DNA of 39,018 nt from Aquabacterium sp. (GTDB lineage Bacteria > Pseudomonadota > Gammaproteobacteria > Burkholderiales > Burkholderiaceae_C): assembly GCF_030652515.1 (NCBI RefSeq), contig NZ_JAUSAR010000161.1:1-39018 (forward strand), given 5' to 3'. A program made the position numbers and the translations under genes. Numbering within the stretch: the first letter of the stretch is position 1; the number at the start of each line of letters is the position of its first letter. The notes beneath the pieces were generated by a model. The model had not been told where the DNA came from. It saw only the letters and a list, made by a program, of their open reading frames with translations, and ran no database searches. Positions 1 through 11,730 of the stretch are shown here, one piece after another.

Positions 1-1
1 C

Positions 2-175
2 GTGGGCATGCTGGCCTGGGGCTGGTTGTGGGGTGTGTGGGGCCTGCTGCTGGGCACTCCCATCCTGATGGCCATCAAGGCCGTGTGTGACCGGGTGGAC
101 GAGCTCAAGGCGGTGGGCGAGTTGATGGGCGGCGTCGAGACCTCCAAGGACAACGCCGCCATCAACGTGCCCTGA
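2..175 (+). CDS. AI-2E transporter family protein, C-terminal fragment
   Basis: Only the last 57 codons are in the window; the gene begins before position 1. The frame opens with a Trp/Gly-rich hydrophobic stretch (LAWGWLWGVWGLLLGTPIL) followed by KAVCDRVDEL, the usual end of AI-2E/PerM-family inner-membrane proteins, where a final membrane helix is followed by a short cytosolic tail. The family includes TqsA and YdiK-like permeases and putative ion or drug efflux proteins; the substrate cannot be told from this piece. The gene converges on the transglutaminase-like gene 15 bp downstream, and I see no hairpin terminator in the gap. Family assignment rests on a short motif, so confidence is moderate. 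Confidence 0.6.
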   Translation: MGMLAWGWLWGVWGLLLGTPILMAIKAVCDRVDELKAVGELMGGVETSKDNAAINVP

Positions 176-190
176 GAGGGCACGGCCCCA

Positions 191-988
191 TCAACCTCGT
201 TCGACTTCGGGCAGGATCGCCAGGGTCTGGGCGGGGCCAAAGATGGTGGCAAAGGCCACGTCCTTGGCATCGCGGCCTGTGGCGATCAGCACCAGGTCGC
301 GCGGGTCGGACATGCGGGTCGGGTCAAACAACTCCCAGCGGCCGCCCACATAGGCTTCGAACATGGCGTGAAAGTCCGGCGGCGGCGTGTCGAACATGGC
401 GTAGCCCACCGCCAGGCGCGCCGGGATGTTCAGCGCGCGGCACAGGGTCACGCCCAGGTGGGCAAAGTCGCGGCAAACGCCCGCGTGGCGCAGGAACACA
501 TCACAAGCCGTGGTGGTGCTGTCGCTGGAGCCGGTGCGGTACTCGATGTTCTGGTGGATCCACTCGCAGATGGCCTCGACCCGTGAGCAGCCCGGGGGCA
601 CCTTGCCAAACAACTTGACCGCGGCCGAGGCCAGCAGGTCGGATTCGCAATAACGCGTGGGCATCAGGTTGTGCAGCACGTTGTCGGGCAACTCGGCAAT
701 GGGCAGCTCGGGGGCTTTGCGCCGGCGAGGGGGCCTGGTGACCTGCACCTTGGCCTTGTAGCGCAAGGTCAGCGTGCCGGCCGGGGCCTGCACGCGCAAG
801 AAGCGTTGACCGGCTTGCGGATCCTCGTAGACGCGGTAGTGCGCGCTGGGCGTGATTTTGAGTGATTCGGACTGGATGTGCTGGTCCTGGCCTTCGAGCG
901 CGTGTATCTGGAACACGAAGTCGGTGGTCTGGGCCAATTTGTACGACAGTTTGCAGTCGATGTTGAACAGGCGTGGTGTGGTGCTCAT
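191..988 (-). CDS. Transglutaminase-like cysteine protease family protein
   Basis: A 265-residue protein with a bacterial transglutaminase-like N-terminal beta domain (about residues 8-85) and a transglutaminase-like catalytic core (about 130-225). The catalytic triad is visible as C172 in GVCRDFAHL, H207 in DFHAMFEAYV and D222 in LFDPTRM. There is no signal peptide or membrane segment, so the protein is probably cytosolic. Family members are usually peptidases or amidases of unknown substrate; true cross-linking activity should not be assumed. It lies 28 bp downstream of the esterase gene on the same strand and may be cotranscribed with it. No clear Shine-Dalgarno precedes the ATG. Family call secure, physiological role unknown. 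Confidence 0.88.
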   Translation of the reverse strand: MSTTPRLFNIDCKLSYKLAQTTDFVFQIHALEGQDQHIQSESLKITPSAHYRVYEDPQAGQRFLRVQAPAGTLTLRYKAKVQVTRPPRRRKAPELPIAELPDNVLHNLMPTRYCESDLLASAAVKLFGKVPPGCSRVEAICEWIHQNIEYRTGSSDSTTTACDVFLRHAGVCRDFAHLGVTLCRALNIPARLAVGYAMFDTPPPDFHAMFEAYVGGRWELFDPTRMSDPRDLVLIATGRDAKDVAFATIFGPAQTLAILPEVERG

Positions 989-1016
989 GATGCTGGGGGG
1001 TTAAAGGTTTTGGGTG

Positions 1017-2024
1017 TCATGCTTTGGTGATCTCGAACTGCCTGGCCGCGAACGACCAGATCATGCGAGAGGCATCCGGGCCCTGTGCGTCGCTGTAGGC
1101 CTGCCGGGCCTGGCCGCCACTCCAGGCGTGGGCCAGGCCGTCGATGGCGCACAAAGTGGCCACCGTCCGGCCGCCTCGCACCTTGAAGTCGGTCACCGTC
1201 ATGGGGTGGCGCTGGCCCCGGCTCACCTGTCGGCTTTTCTCGACATGTGGGCCCGCCGCCTCGGCCCACAGCCTGGCGGCGGCCTGACCGTTGCTGGCTG
1301 CCACGATGACGTCCTGATCGCCGTGGATGACCAACAGTGCCGGCCAGTTGGTGCTGGTGGACAAGGCCTGGATGGCACCTCGGCCCCGCATGGCCGCCAG
1401 CGCCGACACCGATGATTCGGCGGCGCCGGGCGGCACGCCCGAATGCATGGCCACGGCCCTGAATTGATCGGGGTAGCGCGTCACCATCAGGGCCGCCATG
1501 CTGGCCCCGGCCGACATGCCCGCGATGGCGATGCGGTGCGGGTCCACCGGGTACAGCAGGCTGACTTGCTGCACGGCCGCCATCAGGATGGCTGCTTCGC
1601 CATAGGCCACTTTGGTGCGCGTGCCATACCAGTTCCAGCAGCCCTGGGGGTTGGCCCGGCGGTCCTGCTCAGGGTAGAGCACCAGGAAGCGCTCGCGCGC
1701 CGCCAGCCGGTTCATCCGCGTGCTGAGGGCAAACGACTGGGCGTCCTGCCCGCAGCCATGCAGCATCACCAGCAGAGGCAGGCGTTCGTTCAACTGAACA
1801 CCCGCTGGCTTGAACAGGTGGTAGCGGCGCGCGCCCATGGAAGCCATGGCCACACCGGTGATCCAGTCGCCCTGGCTGGTGAGGCCCCGTGCCTTCTTGG
1901 CCGTGGGTGCGCGCAGGGACTTCGTCAACGCGCGGCTGCCCGCCTTGATCGTGCTGCGGGTGAGGGCGCTCGCCGTGCGCTGTAGGGACCGAGTCCAGAG
2001 GGATTGTTTGGAGCGCCTAGCCAT
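1017..2024 (-). CDS. PHB depolymerase-family esterase (alpha/beta hydrolase)
   Basis: A 335-residue alpha/beta hydrolase of the esterase/PHB-depolymerase (LpqC-like) family. The oxyanion region LLVMLHGCGQDAQSFA, the nucleophile elbow GMSAG (S171), the acid in HGDQDV (D236 or D238) and the catalytic histidine H299 in DGLAHAWSGG are all present. The first 50 residues are Arg/Lys/Ser-rich without a hydrophobic core, so this is not a standard signal peptide; relatives in Burkholderiales carry a similar basic extension. The frame stays open upstream to 2168, but the MARRSKQS start at 2024 is preferred because it follows AGGTCAGG-like sequence and the upstream extension has no family resemblance. 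Substrate may be polyhydroxyalkanoate, a short ester or a feruloyl-type ester; sequence alone does not decide. Confidence 0.85.
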   Translation of the reverse strand: MARRSKQSLWTRSLQRTASALTRSTIKAGSRALTKSLRAPTAKKARGLTSQGDWITGVAMASMGARRYHLFKPAGVQLNERLPLLVMLHGCGQDAQSFALSTRMNRLAARERFLVLYPEQDRRANPQGCWNWYGTRTKVAYGEAAILMAAVQQVSLLYPVDPHRIAIAGMSAGASMAALMVTRYPDQFRAVAMHSGVPPGAAESSVSALAAMRGRGAIQALSTSTNWPALLVIHGDQDVIVAASNGQAAARLWAEAAGPHVEKSRQVSRGQRHPMTVTDFKVRGGRTVATLCAIDGLAHAWSGGQARQAYSDAQGPDASRMIWSFAARQFEITKA

Positions 2025-2202
2025 GACCTGACCTGTTGACTTCAAACGCCAGTTTTCCGCGAGGAGGCACCCCAGGGCACCGGACAGCGGCCCCGGATCT
2101 TGTAGGACATTGCCGCGTCTTGCGGTCGGGACGCCGTGAGATAGCCTCAACTGCCCGACAATTCCCAAGCCTTCCTCCTGGATTTCACCCGGACTCTCTC
2201 AG

Positions 2203-5691
<3,489 letters not shown>

Positions 5692-5701
5692 GGACCACGC
5701 C

Positions 5702-6514
5702 ATGCCGCACGCCGATCTGGAATTGCGTTTGCTGATGGAGGCGATCTACGCCAAATACAGCCATGACTTCCGCGACTATTCAGGCTCGTCGCAGAAGCGG
5801 CGCGTGCTGTACGCCTTGCAGCAGCTGGAGTGCGACACGATCTCGACCCTGCAGTCCAAGGTGCTGCACGACCCCACCGCTTTCCAGAAGTTGCTGGACA
5901 TCCTGACCATCCCGTTCAGCGAGATGTTCCGCGACCCCAGCTACTTCCTGGCCTTGCGCCAGCACGTCATGCCGGTGTTGCGAACCTATCCGTCGCTGAA
6001 GATCTGGATCGCCGGGTGCAGCACGGGCGAGGAGGTCTACTCCATGGCCATCCTCTTGCGCGAAGAAGGCCTGCTGGAGCGCACCATGCTCTACGCCACC
6101 GACATCAACCCTGCTTCGCTGGACAAGGCGCGCCAGGGCATCTTCCCGCTCGCCAGCGTGCAGGCCTTCACCGCCAACTACCAGGCCTCGGGTGGCACGG
6201 CGGCGTTCTCGGATTACTACACGGCCGCCTACAACGCCGTGAGGTTTGACCGCACGCTGGCCGACAACATCACCTTCGCCGACCACAGCCTGGCCACCGA
6301 CCATGTGTTCTCGGAGATGCACCTGGTGTGCTGTCGCAATGTGCTGATCTACTTCAAGCGCAACCTGCAGGACCGGGCCCTGGGCCTGTTCCACGAGTCT
6401 CTGTGCCACCGGGGCTTCCTGGGCCTGGGCTCGAAGGAAAGCCTGGATTTCTCCTCGTTCGCCGACCGGTTCGACCCCGTGGTCAAGGCCGAGCGCCTGT
6501 TCCGCAAGCGTTGA
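5702..6514 (+). CDS. cheR: CheR-type protein-glutamate methyltransferase
   Basis: A 270-residue SAM-dependent methyltransferase of the CheR family, which methylates glutamates on chemoreceptor-like proteins. An N-terminal helical domain (about 1-80, with YSGSSQKRRVLYAL) precedes the Rossmann methyltransferase core: motif I is IAGCSTGEEVYSMAIL, the acidic SAM loop is YATDIN, and VCCRNVLIYF is the characteristic CheR motif. The ATG at 5702 is chosen because it begins the conserved N-terminal helix, follows a GAGGACC stretch and starts just after the kinase stop codon. No TPR or beta-subdomain extension is seen. It is followed by cheB 12 bp later. No CheA or CheW gene is nearby, so it may modify a receptor-like kinase or the MCP encoded about 23 kb away. 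Confidence 0.93.
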   Translation: MPHADLELRLLMEAIYAKYSHDFRDYSGSSQKRRVLYALQQLECDTISTLQSKVLHDPTAFQKLLDILTIPFSEMFRDPSYFLALRQHVMPVLRTYPSLKIWIAGCSTGEEVYSMAILLREEGLLERTMLYATDINPASLDKARQGIFPLASVQAFTANYQASGGTAAFSDYYTAAYNAVRFDRTLADNITFADHSLATDHVFSEMHLVCCRNVLIYFKRNLQDRALGLFHESLCHRGFLGLGSKESLDFSSFADRFDPVVKAERLFRKR

Positions 6515-6526
6515 CGAGTTGCCGCC

Positions 6527-7138
6527 ATGACCCTGCTCACGACCACCTCGTTTGACCCCGCATCACAGGCTGTTCACGCCGTGGTCATCGGTGCGTCGGC
6601 GGGGGGCGTGGATGCCCTGATGAAGGTGCTGGTGGGTTTGCCCGCTTCGTTCAACCTGCCCATCATGGTGGTGCTGCACCTGCCCGAAGACAAGCCCAGC
6701 CGCCTGCCCGAGATCCTGGCTTACCGGCTGAAGGTTCGGGTGTGCGAGGCCATGGACAAGCAACCCATCGAGCCTGGCACGGTCTACGTGGCCCCCACCG
6801 GCTACCACCTGTCGGTCGAAAGCGACCACAGCCTGTCGCTCAGTGGTGAAGACCCGGTCAACTACTCGCGGCCCTCCATCGACGTGCTGATGGTGTCGGC
6901 GGCCGACGCTTATGGGCCGGGCCTGGTCGGGATCTTGCTGACCGGTGCCAACCACGATGGCGCACAAGGCATGGCCCGCATCAAGGCGCGTGGCGGCTGG
7001 ACCGTGGTGCAGAACCCCGAGCAGGCGCAGTCCAACACCATGCCCCTGGCGGCCATCCGCCAGCAGGCGCCCGACCTGATCCTGTCGCTGAGCGACATCC
7101 ACGCATTGCTGCTCAAACTGGGACGAGAAAAACCATGA
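6527..7138 (+). CDS. cheB: Stand-alone CheB methylesterase domain protein
   Basis: A 203-residue CheB-type protein-glutamate methylesterase or deamidase. The serine-hydrolase triad is visible: S24 in VIGASAGGVDAL, H51 in VVLHLPED and D144 in GANHDGAQG; GTVYVAPTGYH is another family signature. Classical CheB carries an N-terminal receiver that restrains the esterase until phosphorylated. Here the protein starts directly with the catalytic domain, so phospho-control in cis is absent. Receivers are supplied by its two operon neighbours and could act in trans (inference). The stop overlaps the next start by 4 bp (ATGA), indicating translational coupling to the receiver-kinase. Confidence 0.93.
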   Translation: MTLLTTTSFDPASQAVHAVVIGASAGGVDALMKVLVGLPASFNLPIMVVLHLPEDKPSRLPEILAYRLKVRVCEAMDKQPIEPGTVYVAPTGYHLSVESDHSLSLSGEDPVNYSRPSIDVLMVSAADAYGPGLVGILLTGANHDGAQGMARIKARGGWTVVQNPEQAQSNTMPLAAIRQQAPDLILSLSDIHALLLKLGREKP

Positions 7139-8310
7139 CCGACGACCGCACCAAGCTGCTGATCGTGGACGACTTGCCGGAGAACCTGCTGGCACTGAAG
7201 TCCTTGATCCAGCACGAAGACCACCTGGTTTACCAAGCCTCGTCGGGCGAAGAGGCCCTGGGGCTGCTGCTGGAGCACGAGTTCGCGCTGGCCATCCTGG
7301 ACGTGCAGATGCCGGGCATGACGGGCTTCGAGCTGGCCGAGTTGATGCGTGGTACCGAGAAGACGCGCCACATCCCCATCGTCTTTGTGACCGCGGCCAA
7401 CCGCGACCGCAACCACGCCTTCAAAGGCTACGAGAACGGCGCGGTGGATTTTTTGTACAAGCCGCTGGACAGTTGCGCCGTCAAGAGCAAGGTCAGCGTG
7501 TTCGTGGACCTGCACCGCCAGCGTCAGCAAACGCAGCGGCAAGTGGTGGCGCTGGAAGAAAGCCGTCGGCAGCAGCAGGCTTTGCTGACCGAGCTGCAGG
7601 CCACCAAGGTGGAGTTGCAGAACGCCTTGCAGATGCGTGACGACTTCATGTCCTTGGTGGCGCACGAGTTGCGCACGCCCTTGAGCGCCTTGTCCATCGA
7701 CATCCAGGTGCGCCAGAAGCACCTTGAAAAAGGCAACGCGGATTTCTTTGGGCCGACACAGTTGTCCGGCATGTTCGCCAAGTACCGGCGTCAGTCGCAA
7801 AGCATGACGCGCCTGATCGAGGACATGCTCGATGTTTCACGCATCCGCAACGGCAAGCTGTCCATCCGGCCCTCGACCACGGACCTGTCGTGTTTGCTGG
7901 CGCGCCTGGTGGGCGACTTCCCCCGGCAGGACAGCGACAGCGTCATCGGGGTGAACATCCAGCCAGGCATCACCGGCCACTGGGACGAGTTCCGCATCGA
8001 GCAGGTGGTCATCAACCTGCTGAGCAACGCCTTGCGCTATGGCGCGGGCAAGCCCGTGGAGCTGACCCTCACCGCATCGTCCGATGCCGCGCGCATCGAG
8101 GTGCGCGACTGGGGCATCGGCATCGCGCCGGACGCGCAGCGGCGCATCTTTGAGCAGTTCGTGCGTGTGGCCGACCCGGCATCGCACACCGGTCTCGGTC
8201 TGGGGCTTTACATCACGCAGCAGCTGGTCGAGGCGCACGGGGGCAGCATCAGCGTGCAAAGCAAGCTGGGCGAGGGCTCGGTGTTCATCGTCACACTGCC
8301 TTTGGCGTGA
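7135..8310 (+). CDS. Receiver-histidine kinase (REC-HisKA-HATPase)
   Basis: A 391-residue soluble protein with an N-terminal receiver (about 6-122; acidic pair VDD, phospho-acceptor D56 in ILDVQMPGM, K in FLYKPLD), a coiled-coil linker (about 122-165), HisKA with H177 in LVAHELRTPLS, and HATPase with NLLSNALRY, DWGIGIAP and TGLGLGLYIT. The order is inverted relative to standard hybrid kinases: the receiver comes first and has no transmembrane segment, so the kinase is likely gated by phosphorylation of its own receiver, possibly from the large CHASE3 kinase at the head of the operon. It is coupled to cheB by an ATGA overlap. Its 3' end overlaps the convergent exporter gene by 20 bp. Confidence 0.93.
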   Translation: MTDDRTKLLIVDDLPENLLALKSLIQHEDHLVYQASSGEEALGLLLEHEFALAILDVQMPGMTGFELAELMRGTEKTRHIPIVFVTAANRDRNHAFKGYENGAVDFLYKPLDSCAVKSKVSVFVDLHRQRQQTQRQVVALEESRRQQQALLTELQATKVELQNALQMRDDFMSLVAHELRTPLSALSIDIQVRQKHLEKGNADFFGPTQLSGMFAKYRRQSQSMTRLIEDMLDVSRIRNGKLSIRPSTTDLSCLLARLVGDFPRQDSDSVIGVNIQPGITGHWDEFRIEQVVINLLSNALRYGAGKPVELTLTASSDAARIEVRDWGIGIAPDAQRRIFEQFVRVADPASHTGLGLGLYITQQLVEAHGGSISVQSKLGEGSVFIVTLPLA

Positions 8311-10474
8311 GCAGTGGCGTCACGTTCGCGTGGTCCGCGTCGGGATCGCCATCCGGCGGGGTTTGCTCCACCAGCTTGATCAGCTTGCCGCCCGAAAGCA
8401 CGTGGATCTCGTCGCCTTCGCTCAGGCTGTGCTGGCGGTGCGTGATGATGAAGCGGCCGCAACCCAGGTGGTTGATGGCTTCCTGCACATGGCGTTCGGT
8501 CTCGAAGTCCAGGTGGCTGGTGTATTCGTCCAGCAGCAGGAAGCGAGGCTGCTTGTACAGCGCCCGGGCCAGCAGCATGCGCTGCTTCTGCCCACCCGAC
8601 AGCGTGGTGCCCATGCCGGCCACCAGGGTCTGGTAGCCCATGGGCATGCGCAGGATGTCTTCGTGGATGCAGGCTTGCTGCGCGGCCAGCATCACCTTCT
8701 CGGGCGTGGCCTCGGTGTCGTTCATGGCGATGTTGTCGTAGATGGAGCAGGTGAACAACTGGTCGTCCTGGAACACGGTGCCCAGCACCGAGCGGAAGGC
8801 CTCGGAGCCGATGCGGCGGATGGGCACGCCATTGACCAGCACCTCGCCTGATTCAGGCGTGACCTGGCCCGACAGGACCTTCAGCAAGGTGGACTTGCCG
8901 CAGCCTGAAGGGCCCACCACCGCGATGGCCTGGCCACTGTGCAGGGTCATGCTGATGTCGTCCAGCACCGGCGCTTCACCCATCGCGTAGCGGAAGGTGA
9001 CGTTGCGCAGTGACAAGGTCATCGGGCCATCGGTCTTCAAAGACGCTTCAGCCTGGGCAGGCGAGGGCGGTTCGGGCTCGGTCAGCACGATGTCGGCCAG
9101 GCGCTCGCCTTGCAGTTTCAAAAGGCGCAGGTTGATGACCCGCTCCAGCAGCTCGGAGGCCCGCTGCAGGAACTGGCTCTTGTAGGCCAGAAAGGCCACC
9201 AGCATGCCGATGGAGAACTGCTCGTCCAGGATCATGCGCGCGGCCAGGTAGATCACCAGCGCTTGCTCGACCGCGCTGATCAGGCCGTTGACGCCCTGGT
9301 ACAGCAGGCTGATGCGCTGTTGCTTGACCGAGGCGTTGACCATGGCCACCTGCTGGTTCATCCAGCCGCCCACGCGCCAGCCCGGCTTGGCGAAGAACTT
9401 GATGGCGGCCACGCCGCGCAGGGTCTCCAGCAAGTAGGTTTGCGCATTGGCCTCGCGCACGATGGTTTCTTCGGTTGCCTGCCGGTAGGGCTTGAACACG
9501 GCAAAGCGCACGATGGCCTGCAGCACGGCCACGGCCAGCACCACCATGGCCATCGTCGGGCTGTAGAAGAACATCAGGCCCAACGTGATCAGGCTGACCG
9601 CCCCATCGAGCACCACCTCGACCAGGTGGTTGGTGATGGTGTCCTGAATGGTGTGGACCGAGCCGAAGCGCGACAGCACATCGCCCGTGTGGCGCTTGTC
9701 AAAGTAGGCCAGCGGCAGCTTGAGCATGTAGCGGAACACATTGGCGCTGGACGACACGCGCCACGACAGGCTGGCGCCCAGCACGATCCAGGTGCGCACC
9801 AGGCGCGTGCCCAGCGACATCACCGCCAGCAGGAAGATGCCGATGGCCAGCACGGCCAGCAGCGGCGCATCGCGCGTGACCACCACGTCGTCGATGATCC
9901 ACTGGCTGAGCATGGGCATGAGGATGCCAAACACCTCCAGCACGATGGACAGCAGCGCCATCTGGCCGAAGGCACGCCACAGGCCGCGCTGGCCGGTGAA
10001 CAGCAGGCGCAGGTCAAACGGCGTCTTCTCCTGCTTCTTCTCGAAGCTGGTGCTGGGCGACAGCTCCAGTGCCACGCCGGTGAAGTGCGGGCTGGCTTCC
10101 TTGAGGGTGAGGGTGCGCTCGCCCAAGGCGGGGTCGAGGATGGTGATGCGTTGCGAGTTGGCCTTGGTCAGCACCACGAAGTGGTTCAGGTTCCAGTGCA
10201 GCAGGCAGGGGGTCTGCAACTGCGGCAGCTCGTCCATCTCCAGGCGCACGGCGCGGTTGGCAAAGCCCAGGTGCTCGGCGATGTTCATCAGGCGGGCCAG
10301 CGTGGCACCACGCGATGACAGCTCGAAGCGGCGCCGCAGGGTCAGCAGATCGGTCTCGTGGCCATGCGCGCTGGCGACCATGGCCAGGCAGGCCAGGCCG
10401 CACTCGGCCGCTTCCGATTGCAGGATCAGCGGCGCTGACTTGCGCTGCCACAGGGAAAGAAGATTCGTGCTCAT
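8291..10474 (-). CDS. C39-peptidase ABC exporter for double-glycine peptides
   Basis: A 727-residue peptidase-containing ABC transporter that cleaves the leader of a GG-type peptide and exports the core through the inner membrane. The N-terminal C39 domain (about 12-135) has the oxyanion Q19, catalytic C25 in EAAECGLACLAM, H98 in LNHFVVL and D114 in ILDPALG, so it should be proteolytically active. A six-helix exporter domain follows (about 160-440), then the nucleotide-binding domain with Walker A GPSGCGKST, signature LSGGQKQRM, Walker B FLLLDEYTSHLD and the H-loop ITHR. It is the last gene of tolC-hlyD-exporter: its ATG overlaps the hlyD stop (TGATG). The likely substrate is the GG-leader peptide encoded at 13333-13512. 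CvaB, microcin and lactococcin exporters have the same architecture. Confidence 0.96.
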   Translation of the reverse strand: MSTNLLSLWQRKSAPLILQSEAAECGLACLAMVASAHGHETDLLTLRRRFELSSRGATLARLMNIAEHLGFANRAVRLEMDELPQLQTPCLLHWNLNHFVVLTKANSQRITILDPALGERTLTLKEASPHFTGVALELSPSTSFEKKQEKTPFDLRLLFTGQRGLWRAFGQMALLSIVLEVFGILMPMLSQWIIDDVVVTRDAPLLAVLAIGIFLLAVMSLGTRLVRTWIVLGASLSWRVSSSANVFRYMLKLPLAYFDKRHTGDVLSRFGSVHTIQDTITNHLVEVVLDGAVSLITLGLMFFYSPTMAMVVLAVAVLQAIVRFAVFKPYRQATEETIVREANAQTYLLETLRGVAAIKFFAKPGWRVGGWMNQQVAMVNASVKQQRISLLYQGVNGLISAVEQALVIYLAARMILDEQFSIGMLVAFLAYKSQFLQRASELLERVINLRLLKLQGERLADIVLTEPEPPSPAQAEASLKTDGPMTLSLRNVTFRYAMGEAPVLDDISMTLHSGQAIAVVGPSGCGKSTLLKVLSGQVTPESGEVLVNGVPIRRIGSEAFRSVLGTVFQDDQLFTCSIYDNIAMNDTEATPEKVMLAAQQACIHEDILRMPMGYQTLVAGMGTTLSGGQKQRMLLARALYKQPRFLLLDEYTSHLDFETERHVQEAINHLGCGRFIITHRQHSLSEGDEIHVLSGGKLIKLVEQTPPDGDPDADHANVTPLLTPKAV

Positions 10475-11730
10475 CAGAGTTTTCCGCTGAAGGCGAAGAG
10501 GGGGTCGAGCATCCAGCGGATCAGCCGGCGCCGGTCAATCTCAATGTCGGCCGTGAGCGTGTGGCCTGGCCGCAGGGCGATGTCGGTGCCATAGGCGCGC
10601 ACCTTGGGCTGGTCCAGGGCCACGCGCACGATGAAGACCGCGCGGCGGTCGGTGCCACCTTGGGGGTTGCCGCTGGCCATGGGCACGTCGGTCTGCGACA
10701 CGCTGCGCACCGTGCCCTGGTACTGGCCAAAGCGCTGGTAAGGAAAGGCGTCGTAGCTGATGCGCACGCGCTGGCCGGTTTTGATGAAACCAATGGAGGT
10801 GCTGGGCAGGTAGAGCGTGGCCTCCAAGGCCGAGCGCGTCGGCACGATGGAGGCCAGGGTGATGTTGGCGTTGACGCTTTGGCCCGGTGTGGCCAGCAGG
10901 CCCGACACGATGCCATCGACCGGCGCTTTCAGCAGCACCCGGCGCGCGCCATGGCGTTGCACTTCTTCTTGCTGCAGGCTCAGCAGGTCACGGCCCAGGC
11001 TGGCTTGGTCAATGCGGTGCTGGGCCTGCAGGCGTTGGCGCTCGTCCTGCGATGAGGCCAGGTCGCCCTCTGCCGCGCTGCGTTGGCGTTTGAGCGTTTG
11101 CAAGCGCGCGGTCTGGTCCAGCAGCAGCTGGCGTTGCTGCTCGTACTGAAGGTCGGAGATGATGCGTTCGTCCAGCAGGGGCTTGAACTGGTCCACCAGC
11201 TTGCGGGCCGAGGCGATCTGCTGCTCTTGCAGCTGGATCTCTTCGCTCAGGGTCAGCAGGTCGCGGCGGCTTTGGGCGATGCGCTGGTCCAGCGCGGCCA
11301 GGGACGCGGTGCTGGCCTGGGCCTGGCCTTCGGCCTGGTTGCGCATCTGGCTGCGCTGGCTTTCCAGGTTCTTCTGCAACAGTGCTTGTGTGCTGCCCGC
11401 GTCGCTGAAGCGTTCGTTGCTGATCTCGGCGATCACGTCGCCCGCTTTGACGGCCTGGCCTTCGGTGACCAGCACGCGCTGGACGATGCCGGGTTCCATG
11501 GGCACGATCATGGCCACCCCGTCGCGGGGCTGCACCACGCCTTGCACGCGCTCCTTCTTGGTGTAGTGCCCGAAGACCAGCACCGCCAGCACGAGCGCGG
11601 CCAGGCACAGGAAGAAGAAGGTGAGACGGCCAGCGCCCACGGGGCGGATGTCGATGGAGGGGCCGGACGAGGTGTCTGAACGCGCGTCCAGAACCTCCTG
11701 GCGGAACAGGGATTGGGCAGGGGTGCTCAT
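10474..11730 (-). CDS. HlyD/CvaA-family periplasmic adaptor
   Basis: A 418-residue membrane fusion protein linking the ABC exporter to the outer-membrane channel. A short cytosolic N-terminus (about 1-33) is followed by one TM helix (about 34-54), the first half of a lipoyl/biotinyl domain (VQPRDGVAMIVPMEPGIVQR, about 70-105), a long coiled-coil hairpin (about 125-255, Gln/Arg/Ala rich), the second lipoyl half (LLKAPVDGIVSGLLATPGQS) and a C-terminal beta-barrel. It resembles the CvaA branch that works with C39 exporters; lengths match (about 410-430). Its start overlaps the tolC stop by 4 bp (ATGA) and its stop overlaps the exporter start, so the three proteins are translationally coupled. 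Confidence 0.95.
   Translation of the reverse strand: MSTPAQSLFRQEVLDARSDTSSGPSIDIRPVGAGRLTFFFLCLAALVLAVLVFGHYTKKERVQGVVQPRDGVAMIVPMEPGIVQRVLVTEGQAVKAGDVIAEISNERFSDAGSTQALLQKNLESQRSQMRNQAEGQAQASTASLAALDQRIAQSRRDLLTLSEEIQLQEQQIASARKLVDQFKPLLDERIISDLQYEQQRQLLLDQTARLQTLKRQRSAAEGDLASSQDERQRLQAQHRIDQASLGRDLLSLQQEEVQRHGARRVLLKAPVDGIVSGLLATPGQSVNANITLASIVPTRSALEATLYLPSTSIGFIKTGQRVRISYDAFPYQRFGQYQGTVRSVSQTDVPMASGNPQGGTDRRAVFIVRVALDQPKVRAYGTDIALRPGHTLTADIEIDRRRLIRWMLDPLFAFSGKL

Noticed and set aside
2135..2161. Sigma-28-like CCCGACAA before the CHASE3 kinase
   Set aside because: The -35 position at the required spacing does not resemble the consensus.
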